Below are positions 1-9,976 of a stretch of 64,000 nt of DNA, one piece after another (within the stretch, counting starts at the first letter, position 1; each line of letters opens with the position of its first letter). The stretch spans positions 1 through 64,000 of the forward strand of contig JBEWZL010000093.1 of NCBI GenBank assembly GCA_045837725.1, read 5' to 3'. Under the pieces are notes generated by a model. That model had not been told where the DNA came from, searched no databases, and worked only from the letters and a program-made list of their open reading frames with translations. Origin of the DNA: Vermamoeba vermiformis (taxonomy: Eukaryota; Tubulinea; Echinamoebida). Both the position numbers and the translations under genes were made by a program.

Positions 1-1903
1 GACACGTACTCTTCGCGGCTTCCAACCAGTCTTTAGCAACTCTCCGTAACTGCGTGCAACTTCGAGCATAACAGAGCTAGACGAGCATTTAATAATTAAT
101 GCTGACCTGTAGAACAATCGAGCACGAGACTTACGTTCCACTGTTGGGATCAACTGCGCCAAATACCCACGCATCTACAACAAAGTTGAGTTATTTTCAC
201 GTGCTTATTGATTCGTATAATCAAATACCTCGATGATTTCCAAGCAACACAACTTGATCTTTGTCTTCTGATTGCGGATCCGCTGGCACTTTACCGAACA
301 CATTCCAGCTAATAAAAACAACATAAATAATACATATGTAGCATATAATGATGACTTACATCGTCGTGACGTTGAAGCGCATGTTCGTAACCAAATTGAC
401 CTTGGCAGGACCGGGGCCTGAAGCACGTGTCAACTAGCTGCTTTAAACAATTACAGTGCGATTACATACCGATATTGTAAGTAATATTCAATGCACCTTG
501 CCAGCCCTCAGGAGCTGCAGTGCCTTGAAGACCTTCCAATAATGGCAAGGCGTCAAGCCAGCTGATTGGTTGAACAGGAATGCTCGGGATCTGAAACAAA
601 AAAGTGTTTAGAACTACGCCGGATTATACTCCAAAATTCAACTTACCATTTGGTTTGTTTTTAATTGACATTCTTTCTCGCGTCTAATCAGAATAATGTA
701 CAATTAAAAAGTGGTTCAATATTCTTTAAGCAGATCTGCCTTTACCTCGGATCTCCAGGACACAAAGACAAAAACTAAGATTGAAATACGTTAGTTCAGC
801 ACCACTATTACCATATTAGGCTTATAAACATACCTGAACTGAACCTCGTTGAACAGCCACAGCGTTTCTCCAAGGACCTTCAGGAAATACAGTGCCTTTG
901 GTGAAACCGTCGTCAGCGGGGTCAGAGTAGATGATCAAACCGATCATTCCATATTCTTGCGCGAATTTAGCCTTAAGACCACGGAAAATCTTGCCGTAAC
1001 GAACGAGACCAATTTTGTTCGTCAGATCGATGCCCATTGCCTTTAAAATTAGAGCGTAAGGACTTGGTCTAGAAATAGGATATTATAGCTTACTTTAGCG
1101 GCTTTAAAGTCTTCTTCAAGACCATAGTTAATATAGACCTATCAGAATGAAGTTAAGAAATTATTCGGTAATTTGCAAAATGTCTCGTACAAGCTCTCCA
1201 GTAACATTGCCGGAAGGTGAGTAACCATTGAAAGGAGGCACTATTCTCGAGTCTTTTGAAGTCCAATCTTCTTTGATATAAGGCTCTTCCATACTCGCAG
1301 TAAAGCTAAATTTGGATCCGCGATAAGAAAATTTTCGTGCACAAGAATTTTCGCAAGAATATCTTACCGCATATTAGGAGGGTCCACTATCGATAATGAT
1401 GATTTGGTATTTGGATAATTTAGTAGTACTTGTTCTTCCTCGATCCAAGCTTCTAATCCGTATTCTTTAAACTTTTGCAACGTGTAATGCGCCGTTTCAA
1501 AATCCTCAGCAGTGCCTAATTATTTTCAGTATTATTTTAGTATAGTGATAAGCGTTATAAAGATTGTGTTGTAGGACGCGTTCGAGTTTTTTTATTGGGG
1601 GGTGGGGTTTTTTTTTTTTTTTTTTTTTTTAAAGGCCCTTTCTCTTTGCATTTTTTAAGGGGCCCATTGACATGTAATTTAATTGTTTTTTTATTAATTT
1701 CGATTATTTTTCGTAATTGCGGTTATATTATATTATAATATCTTACCAGCAATATGTGGCATTGATGTATAATAAGCCAAATGCTCATAAATACGCGATG
1801 GATTGGGAATTTCTAAATATCTATCCGCGATCTCCACACCGGACCCGCTACTGATCCACACCAGAATCACGAGGCCTAAAAGACTTCTTATGCAACCCTT
1901 CAT
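1..1903 (-). CDS. Glutamate carboxypeptidase II / NAALADase-like M28 metallopeptidase, 3' part cut off by window edge
   Basis: This is a zinc peptidase of the PSMA/NAALADase (M28B) type, which removes C-terminal glutamate or acidic residues from peptides at the cell surface or in the lumen. The start at 1903 gives a hydrophobic N-terminus (MKGCIRSLLGLVILVWISSG), a signal peptide or signal anchor. Downstream exons give a protease-associated (PA) domain near 820-1140 (KIGLVRYGKIFRGLKAKFA), then IPVQPISWLDALPLLEGLQG, then GPGPAKVN near 365-420. The metal-binding segment near 126-290 reads LLGNHR then DAWVFGAVDPNSGT, matching the His and Asp zinc ligands of the family. The next exon (VARSYGELLKTGWKPRR) runs off the left edge, so the rest of the catalytic domain and the dimerisation domain are outside the window. 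Introns are short, except one of about 230 nt that holds a G/T homopolymer run. Family assignment is firm; substrate is inferred. Confidence 0.9.
1597..1630. repeat. G-run followed by 23-nt T homopolymer inside an intron
   Basis: Within the first intron of the carboxypeptidase gene, six G, one T and four G are followed directly by 23 consecutive T on the plus strand. On the transcript this is an A23 tract followed by a C-rich stretch. It is a simple repeat, likely length-polymorphic and prone to sequencing error. I see no transposon ends around it. Confidence 0.9.
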
Positions 1904-1965
1904 ATTACACAAATTATAGTGACACTTGTTGCATCCCGCGTTGCATAAATTATCAAACTATTAAT

Positions 1966-3345
1966 TTATTTTTTGACCAGGGCTAAAGCATCTGCTTCTG
2001 AAATCACGTGAGTGGCGCCAGAGGACTTATCCAACGTGGTACACTCGCTGTATATATCTCCGTTAGCGTATATAGTAATAAGATATCGATATACATACGT
2101 TTTAAAATCTTCTGAAGTTCCCTTCGTCGAGATCAACTTTTTCCATTCCATGTGCGATTCTTCAATAACGCGCATGGCATATTCCTATAATACAATCAAT
2201 ATACACGTATATTAATAAAATGTATCATTACGTACTTTGTTTAAAAGCTTTCCACCGAAGGCAAATTGATTGGCGGGTTTTCCATCGGGGATCTTGTAAT
2301 CGCGAAGAAACTCGAAATACTTGGCGAGTTTACCAGGCAATACTTTCTCAATATCCCCAGCATCTAATACGATTGATAAGCATTTAAAATCAAGTTAAAT
2401 TTACAAGATCTCGTACCGTTCAGTTGATTGGCCAGAGGATCGTTTACATTAATAGCCAAAATCTTGTAATCAGTCTCGCCTAGTCAATTCATATTAACGA
2501 ACTATATTCATAGTATATTACAGCATAGCAATTACCTCCATCAATCATCGCGTAACCACCGAGCACTTTCACTTGCACGACATCGCCAGTATTTAACGTT
2601 GTAGAGCCAATCTCACATAAATCAACGGGGTCATTATCACCTACAAGTATCTTAGTATTAATATACATATGAAGCGGAAGAAGAGAAGGTTCAATAAGCG
2701 AGATCTTGTTTACCTTTAGCTTGAGTATCGGGATAAACTACGTGAGGGTTCTCCCATGTTTGAGGCAATGCACCGTAGTTATAAGGGAAGGGGTATTTAT
2801 CGGCAATAGACCGAACTTTGTTGCCCTAAATTGAAATAGTTCGTAAAGCGTTGGATCCAATCGCACGTGTCTGAAACTTACTTTTCTGTCTTGCCAGATG
2901 GGGTTTAATGCCTCTTCTTTGCATATTTCGAGCTTGGCGTGAGTTCCTTGAGGAATTTCAATAACAGCATTCAATACACCCTTCGCCTTGTCAGCCCAAA
3001 GAGGAACGTCATGCGCGGCTGAGATTGGCTTCGAGCCCTTGACTTGAAAATAATTTTAACTACTATTATATCAACCAAAAAATACGCTCATTATTTTTAT
3101 ATCGCTCTATAACGTTGAGAGAGCGAATTAAAAATAAATATCGAAATTGAAATCACTGGATCTAAATATCTTGTCATATGAATTAAATTGCGGTAATTGC
3201 TGCTAATAAACTTACATAAATATACGCGGTAGTCTAGCGTTCCTACTTTTCCGACGTGTTTTGCCGTAATACCAGATCCAGCGTTTTTCGTCGTGGTAGA
3301 AGAATACTTTCGAATGAATACTTTTGCAACTTGTAATGAAGTCAT
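1966..3345 (-). CDS. Soluble family I inorganic pyrophosphatase, probably mitochondrial
   Basis: The enzyme hydrolyses pyrophosphate to two phosphates with Mg2+ and so pulls biosynthetic reactions forward. Exons in order show RVYLK near the N-terminus, [15 protein letters not shown], then [18 protein letters not shown], then the diagnostic DNDPVD (DxDPxD) active-site motif near 2620, a [14 protein letters not shown] segment with the next acidic metal ligand, and [20 protein letters not shown]. All of these are family I hallmarks. The start at 3345 was chosen because it adds a basic, Ser/Thr-rich leader ([20 protein letters not shown]) typical of a mitochondrial presequence; an upstream in-frame ATG at 3390 exists. 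The gene has about seven exons and is divergent from the acetyltransferase at 3674. A palindromic CACGTG lies about 45 nt upstream of the start. Confidence 0.95.
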
Positions 3346-3673
3346 GTTGATGATGTATTCTGAATAATAAGAATAACAAAAAAGGGGCACGTGCCAAGTA
3401 GCCTTTGCATGAAAAAATTTATCAAACTTGGTGTGCCAAGGCTGAACTCAACAATACACCGAAATATAAACTGTAGAACTAATATTTGATCACATTGTAT
3501 TCAGAATATGAATATTGTGCAACAGTGGGAGGGAGATGTCACGTCGTTTCCGGATTTGCGCAACCTATTCTGCAGCTATTCCCAAAACTAAATCAACCAA
3601 AAAATATAAACTATTATAAAATAATTTCTGCCTAATAACTGCACTATTAATAATATCTTTCAATCAAACACGG
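3346..3673. promoter_or_regulatory. Divergent intergenic region with a palindromic CACGTG site
   Basis: This gap separates the divergent pyrophosphatase and AAC(3)-like genes. The ten-base palindrome GGCACGTGCC lies at 3386-3395. The remainder is AT-rich and holds no ORF I can support. A promoter role is inferred from position only. Confidence 0.4.
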
Positions 3674-4480
3674 ATGGACAGAATACTAAAAATTATTGCC
3701 AATACACCTACTCCGCGAACAGTATCAACACTACTGCACGATATAAGAGCACTTGGAGTACTCCCTGGCGACACAGTTGTTGTGCACTCGAGTCTCTCTG
3801 CCATTGGATTTGTTGTCGGAGATGAAGTGGCCGTAATTCAAGCTCTGCAACAAGCAGTCACCGAGCAGGGCTCGATAGTCATGCCTGCATATTCATCTGC
3901 CATTAGCGATCCTGCGCTGTGGGAGAACCCTCCTGTGCCTGAAGCATGGTGGGACACTATTCGTAACGAGATGCCGTTGTTCGACCCGAGCTCTACTCCG
4001 CTTTACGGTCTCGGCGTAATACCAGAAGGTTTTGAATTTTTGTTAATGAGAAAAAATATCACTTGGTGCGCGTGGGGAGCACATGCCTCGAAGATCACGC
4101 AACATCATTCCCTGAGCTACTCGTACGGACCTAACACACCCTTGGGCACATTATACAACCACCCTAATACGAAGATTTTACTGCTTGGCGTTGATTTTGC
4201 GAGTTGTAGTGCCTTGCATTTGTCTGAAATTCTATCCGGAGTCGGGGCTGAGCGTCAGTGTGGAGCACCTGGATTGGACGACCAAGGCAAGAAGACCTGG
4301 ATTCAATACACTGACTTGGACTACGGTGGCGATGACTTTGCGCAGATAGGTCTAGATCTAGAAGCACAAACAAGTAGCGTGAGCACGGGTCCGATCGGAT
4401 CAGCAACTTGCAAGCTCGTGGATTTTCGTTCCTGCGTCGATTTTGCGACCGAATGGATCAAAAAGAATGGTAGTAAATAA
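3674..4480 (+). CDS. Aminoglycoside N3-acetyltransferase (AAC(3)) family protein, intronless
   Basis: The 268-residue protein is the usual length of the bacterial AAC(3) fold, which transfers acetyl from acetyl-CoA to amino groups. Family signatures are GDTVVVHSSLSAIGFVVG near residues 32-49, GSIVMPAYS near 66-74, YGPNTPLGTLYNHPNTKILL near 151-170, and LLGVDFASCSALHLSE near 169-184. The canonical Arg-(x)-His-Pro-x-His-Ser segment before Ala-x-Gly is replaced by KNITWCAWG, so the usual substrate-side histidine-proline is absent. A His-His-Ser (HHSLSYSYG) is kept further on. The gene has no intron, although nearly all neighbours have many, and its start lies just after an AT-rich leader. This suggests transfer from bacteria followed by retention. 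Substrate is unknown, and several family members of this type do not act on drugs. A polyadenylation-like AATAAA follows near 4500. Confidence 0.88.
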   Translation: MDRILKIIANTPTPRTVSTLLHDIRALGVLPGDTVVVHSSLSAIGFVVGDEVAVIQALQQAVTEQGSIVMPAYSSAISDPALWENPPVPEAWWDTIRNEMPLFDPSSTPLYGLGVIPEGFEFLLMRKNITWCAWGAHASKITQHHSLSYSYGPNTPLGTLYNHPNTKILLLGVDFASCSALHLSEILSGVGAERQCGAPGLDDQGKKTWIQYTDLDYGGDDFAQIGLDLEAQTSSVSTGPIGSATCKLVDFRSCVDFATEWIKKNGSK

Positions 4481-4686
4481 CACAATTTATTAGTTTATGA
4501 ATAAACTTCTGCTTTCTATATCCTTTCCAGCCCTGAAAGACTCTATCATCATATGCTCCTTCCGGTGCACACTAGGACAGTTTACCCATAGTTACATTAA
4601 TCAAAATATTGAACACTAGAAGCTTCTAATGAATTCACTGATGCGTAAGTAATCGCGCTGCTTCATTTACATAGGATTTACAACAA

Positions 4687-6438
4687 TTAATTTTTGGCCT
4701 TGTTCTTTTTATCCTCCACCACACCCTCAGGCGTTACTCGGGTTACTTTTTCATCGTTCGGTAGCTGCTTTTGTTGTTCAGCCATATCATCTGCTTGCAA
4801 CTTGACCAGCTGCTTGATCTGCTCGTTCACTACCTCCAGTGTCTCGTTGTGCGCCACGGCCTCGTGCATCGTGATCTTCGGCATGACGTTGTGCTTATGC
4901 ACGTTCAGTAGGACATTCTCGCCAGTCACGCGTCGCATTGCCATCACGTACCACTGTGCTTCTGACTCACCATCGACAACTTGCATGGGTATGAGGAAGC
5001 ACTTTACGGCCTAAGATGGTACGTTAGAAATAGGTTGAAATTTGATCGAAGCGTTATCCAATACCTCTGCTTGACCTTCTAATACTCGCTTGATTGAGGC
5101 AGCGGGATAGCTCATCTTAATTTGTTTGAACAGCTCTTCCAAGTTACGGTAGACCTCGTCGTTGATAGGTATCTCCAACTCAATCAACGATGACTGCGCA
5201 CTATTGGCGGCATCCTCTGGCTTCTTGCTGTCCTTTTCACTCAAAATTACTTCATCGTGAGACTTTCTTCGCACTTTAAGCGCTGTTTCAGATTCGAGAT
5301 GAAGGTCGTTGTCATCGAAATTCAACGAACCGAACTGAACAGGAGAAGGCTTTCGAGCCCCTAAGAACCAGAATTAGAGCCCACTCGGGATGTTTAATCG
5401 TTAACTAGTTACCGTCAATGAAATTTTTGATTCTGTTCTGCAAGTCATGTTCGTTCGAGAGTTGCAAGTGGGGCACGTTACGTGTCGATAACACTAGCTT
5501 ATGTGTCGGCTTATTCTGGACTTGCCCGAAGATATCGAGACCTGCAAGCTGCTGAAGTGCTGCAGGATCTGTAACTCCATTCACTAGTGCTAATTTATTG
5601 AGCGTAACTGGCTGGTGTAACGAGATCTCTATGAAACCGCTTGCATTAACTGCCGCGTTCTAGAGTGATACCATTAATATTATATTATGGCGTTATATAT
5701 TTACGATAGAGTTTAATACCTTATCTAAAATAATTTTCTTCAGGCTGCCCGTATCAACGGATCGAGGTACTTTCATGTTCACTTCCCGACTCGCGGGTAA
5801 GTGCAATTCGAGAGGGCCTTTAAACTCCATGCGCGGGAATACAGGCTTAAGCTCGGATAATACATGCAAATCTGGGTCATTGCTGTAGCGAAGTAAGCAA
5901 AAAAAGGGATCGTAAACTTGCGCCAAGTACGACTTACCTCTCGAGCCACATGTAGTGGGGACGGCCAAAGTCTAACATTGAAAATTCTATTTGCTGTCCT
6001 TTATCGAGCTCTATTTTAACTCGATAGTAGACTCCATTTGCGACCTGTGTAATATTTAGAGAATTCACAATAATGACGTCATCACCGGATCAAGTCTTAC
6101 CTGAGCGTTATCTTTGTCAACATTCAATAGCTCGACCTTTTTATTGGTCTTCTTTAATTGCTCGAACATGACCTAAATTATTCCAGTTTAGTGAAAAGAT
6201 CCAGTAATTTTAAAAATTTTAAAAAAATGGCCGTATGATAATGGAGCTTTACCTGTGCAACCTCGGCAATTTCTGGCTCCCAAATTTCATAAATAAATTT
6301 CATGTCGACTACATCTACTGCACCAAAAGAATTTTGAGTTTCTGCAGATGCCGCGTCCTCCGGCCCAGCTTCCTTAACCTCGCTCGAGGCTAACAATATA
6401 CATGATAATAATATAAATACAACAGTAATGCGCTTCAT
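4687..6438 (-). CDS. Secreted or ER-lumen protein with N-terminal cystatin-like domain, otherwise unrecognised
   Basis: The start at 6438 was chosen because it gives a clean signal peptide (MKRITVVFILLSCILLASSE). Upstream in-frame ATGs exist but give less signal-like N-termini. The next exons read EIAEVAQ, VMFEQLKKTNKKVELLNV, then QVANGVYYRVKIELDKGQQ. This resembles the cystatin fold, where a helix is followed by a strand with a QxVxG loop. After it come a beta-rich region (MEFKGPLELHLPASREVNMK), another containing NKPTHKLVLSTRNVPHLQLS, an acidic Ser-rich linker, and a helical segment with NETLEVVNEQIKQLVKLQ. The C-terminus is Lys-rich (VVEDKKNKAKN) with no membrane segment and no KDEL signal. 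The gene has about seven exons and diverges from the Cys-rich secreted protein at 6798. The cystatin assignment is from pattern only and does not prove protease inhibition. Confidence 0.6.
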
Positions 6439-6797
6439 GACGACGTGTGTTGTTTTCAAAACAAATTTGCTCATTTCTGTTCGCTCTCTCCGGAGAAGAA
6501 GTAGCACAAGAAGGACACGTGTTTGGCTATAAGAAAATGGCAATATTTAAAATTTCATCGATCTGTACAAATTAATCTGTTTGGTTTTTGATTTTTTGTA
6601 TTTTTTTGCGAATCTGACTTCACTTCTTCATCATCCCAGGCACGTGGTATTTTGGTGTATGGACTTGGTCCTCTGGCACTCCCTTTAATCGATAGCCATG
6701 TCCTTCAGGTGTACTTCAGGACACGTGCTTTTTTTGACGCATGATACGTTTGAACTTTCCGTTGTGCATAATTTTAAACATAACTCAATTAACCACA
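6439..6797. promoter_or_regulatory. Divergent promoter region carrying three CACGTG sites
   Basis: The gap between the cystatin-like gene (minus) and the Cys-rich protein gene (plus) contains CACGTG at 6516-6521, 6641-6646 and 6722-6727, with no other credible coding content. CACGTG is the core E-box/G-box bound by bHLH and bZIP factors in other eukaryotes. Three copies in 212 nt, the last about 70 nt upstream of the plus-strand ATG, suggest a promoter element. Confidence 0.5.
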
Positions 6798-7340
6798 ATG
6801 AAAGCCGATATTGTTTGCGCCGTTGTCTTGGCCTTTGTTGCCACTCTTGCCTTCGCTGCTGATCCTCAATCAACCCGTTGCGTTTGCAACGACAAGGACA
6901 ACAACAAATTCACAACTACCTATGAAGAAATGGCTCGTGCCTTTAACTTGACTCAAATGGGTTGCTCTATCCTCGATGGTATCAAGTGGTAAGTAATTAG
7001 CGTTTCAGTGTTTCCAATCCTCTGGATGTCAGAAAATGTCTATTTATAAATCAGTAATTAATCGAGCCAATTACTCGTCATTGTATTAATTTATAATCGT
7101 AAAATCGTAGTGGCAATAGTTGTAATTTAAACAAGATATTTTTCGTAACTGCCTCTTTGATCGAATCTGCCGAAATGTTCAACCAGCTAATTTACCTCTC
7201 TTATTAGCGCTGAAGTTATTGCTGAATGTGTCGGTCAATGCCACGCTGTCGAGCCTTGCCTCACTTGCATTGGTTCTTCGTGGGGTCAATGCTGCCCTTG
7301 CATCAACAAGATCCTCCACCAGAGCTGGGCTTGCAACTAA
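6798..7340 (+). CDS. Small secreted cysteine-rich protein, family not recognised
   Basis: Two exons (6798-6988 and 7208-7340) encode about 107 residues. The start was chosen for its textbook signal peptide (MKADIVCAVVLAFVATLAFA, then A-D-P). The mature part has about twelve cysteines in CxC, CxxxC, CxxC and CC arrangements (RCVCND near the start; QCHAVEPCLTC, QCCPCI and SWAC near the end). This implies a compact, disulphide-bonded extracellular protein of about 9 kDa. The splice joins codon phase 2 to phase 2 and creates a Cys codon across the junction, which supports the model. The coding sequence uses more C-ending codons than its neighbours, as expected for a strongly expressed gene. I do not recognise the family. 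Slime-mould saposin-like secreted factors share the small Cys-rich character, but I cannot show homology. Confidence 0.8.
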
Positions 7341-7583
7341 GCATCTGATGGTACGGTTATTACCTTCTTGTATGCTACACCATATTGTTCATTAGTATCA
7401 CATAAAATACGCTTTGGAAGCTTCTAGTGAGCCTTGCGCGCCTTCTTGTGGATTCAACGCTGTCGTTACTTTCAATAACAAGAACGTTTATTCCTATTAT
7501 AATATCTTTGTACAACTTCAAGCACGCTCTTCAATCAATATAGACAGACGAAGAGACGAAACGGGCAACGAAACAAGCGCAAT

Positions 7584-9654
7584 TTACTTTTGATCCTTCT
7601 CCTTCCAGTTCTTCATCTCCATACCTTCAATCTTGATATTAGTACGTATTTTTACTAAATATGACGTCGCTAAGCAACTACTAACCCTTCGGAGCACTTC
7701 CTTCGACCTTGCCTTTGCCGACCTCATCCCAGTTCGTGGACAAGACGGTGCCGCCTGATTCGATCTTAATGATAACAATTAGTCAAGGTGCACGTGCTAC
7801 ATGATTTAATACGACTAGTAATGTACTTTAGAACAGAGAAAGTGATTTTGTGGATCTGATCGCGATCAGTTACTTACGAAAGATTTCATCATAGCTCTTC
7901 GTTGTTCGTCAGAGCCGTTAGCGTAGATAGATTGGAACACTTTCTGCAAAGCCTCTTCACCCTCGGGCTTCTCATCAGCTTCAGCCTCCTTAATAATGGC
8001 ATCCCAGTTCTTCTTCGGCTTGGGTGGGATCGGATTTGGTGAAGGTACAAGAGGTACGCTAGTTGTAGGCTTGGGCACGGTGGTAGGAGCCGTTGTTGTC
8101 GTTGTGCTAGTGTTGCTAGTGGGCGTGTTCATGGCGTTAATGGGCTTGGTCATCACTGTTGTCGCGGGACCCTTGGGCAACACAACGCTGTCCCACGGTG
8201 TAATGTTGGTGATGCCTATAAGACCATCACTTGTAAGTAACAGGCATTATGTATGCTCAAATACAATATTTCGAATGGTATTAACAAGATTGCGTTTGGC
8301 AACAGTTGGTTGAAACTGCAGGTCCGCATCCAGATTGAGCACGTACCTTCTACGCGTTCAAGATTGGCCCATCGGCAAGACTTGTCCTTCTTCAATGTGA
8401 TGTCGAGACGAGCGGGCAAGAACTTGACGCTGCTCTGTTCTGGAATGATAGTGCCGCAAAGGTCCAGATCTAATTGGTATTCAGTGCCTTCGGGCAACTT
8501 AATGGTAACTAGCAGCTATACGTACAATAGTTAGCACGGTCATATATTCAATATTTAGTCCTTAGTTAAGCAAGAAAGAAATATTTGAAAGTGTTTTGGA
8601 TCGTGTCAAGTACGTACTGAATCAGGCTTCATATCAATAGTGGTGTCTTCTTGTTTTAAATTCTTAGCGAGAATGCCGACGCTGACATTGTGTTCAGTTT
8701 GGAACCACTCGTGGCTGCCACAGATCCGTTAGCATGTCACGTATAGATCGCGTTCAGGCTCAAAAGTACGTACCGAATTCTAGGTTCAGGTTTATAATCA
8801 GCGACTGTTCGTTTAACAGGTGCCGCGGGGACAGCAGTGTTAGTGTTTTGAGGTGGTGCAGTAGTAGTCGGAGCGGATGGAGCGGATGGAGCAACACTGG
8901 AAGTGGCAGGTTTGGAAGGTTGAGCATCGCCGCCAGCTAATATCAAATAGGTAATTAAGCTACTATAATAACGCAAATATATTAAGAGGGAGATTTGGCT
9001 TAATTAGTTATTTATTGGTAGCAAATTACAAAGACATCTGAAGGTTTTTTTTTTTAATTTTGTTGCGAAGAAAGTTCTCTCTCCCTCTCTAATTAATTAA
9101 AATAATTTAATAATAGAACAATAGAAATTTAACGGTTTTTCATGAAGCAGATCGAATCTAACTTACCCTCTTCAAGTTCAGCGTCGCATTTTCGGCTCCA
9201 AGTCTTCAAGGTGCTATTGGTAGGTTCATATTCAAGACCCTTTTCGAACGAGGCCTTTGCGCTTTCAAATTCTTCTAAAGCAAAAGCGGCCATGCTAAAT
9301 TAATTTCATTAAATTAGAAAATATTTCTTATTTAATTCTTTATAATTAGAGAGGCTTACCCTTTTCGCAAATAAGCTTGTGGTAATTTAGGATTTAATTT
9401 AATAGCATTATTAGCGTCCGAAATGGCGTCTAAAACCAAAAGTCAATACGGGACAAGATCAAATCCAAATCCTGCTTACCTGTGAAATTCTTCAATTTAT
9501 AATGGCAAGCAGACCGCTTAATATAAAATTCGGCATTATCGCCTTCTAATTGAATAGCAGAATTATAGTGCTCCAAGGCAGTTGAAAAGTCTTCATCAAC
9601 GAATGCAGCGTTGGCCTTGTTGAAGATACTCTCGGCAGTCTCGAATTTGGACAT
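7584..9654 (-). CDS. SGT1: SGT1 co-chaperone (TPR-CS-SGS)
   Basis: SGT1 is an HSP90 co-chaperone that links client proteins such as SCF ubiquitin ligases and kinetochore components to HSP90. The start at 9654 ([20 protein letters not shown]) begins three TPR motifs (for example [19 protein letters not shown] and [13 protein letters not shown]). A Pro/Ala/Thr-rich linker follows, then a CS (p23-like) domain starting [20 protein letters not shown] and including [19 protein letters not shown] and [20 protein letters not shown] second Thr/Pro linker leads to the C-terminal SGS domain with [39 protein letters not shown] and [20 protein letters not shown]. The order and the SGS signature are diagnostic. 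There are about eight exons. Two F-box protein genes in the window are the kind of partner SGT1 serves, but this proximity may be chance. Confidence 0.95.
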
Positions 9655-9976
9655 TACTGACTTGTTAGTGAAGGGAGTTGTGGACAGGTATTCAACACAA
9701 ACAGAACAAATCAACAACTAACGCAGAAAAATGACGTCATCACGCCGAACGAAATCTACAAACAGATCCTGGGACGCGAGATTAACGGCCCTTAAAGCCT
9801 TGAACTGAAAAGCTCAATATTTTTTGTTGAGTTGACAGCCAAATTTCTTCCTTTTGAAGCTAAAAGCTTCGCTGGTAAAGTACCTCAGCCGTATCCGCTA
9901 CCGGAGTCCCACATCCACCCACAGGCAGCGCTCCAAAACATGCAACCGATTCACGTTTTGAAATTCTCACAGGGCT
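9655..9976. promoter_or_regulatory. Divergent promoter region with a TGACGTCA palindrome
   Basis: This is the gap between SGT1 (minus) and the RasGAP-type gene (plus). A perfect CRE/ATF-type palindrome TGACGTCA lies at 9732-9739, about 80 nt upstream of the SGT1 ATG. The same octamer with the same right flank (ATCAC) also lies in an intron near 6073. No ORF is supported in this gap. Confidence 0.4.
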
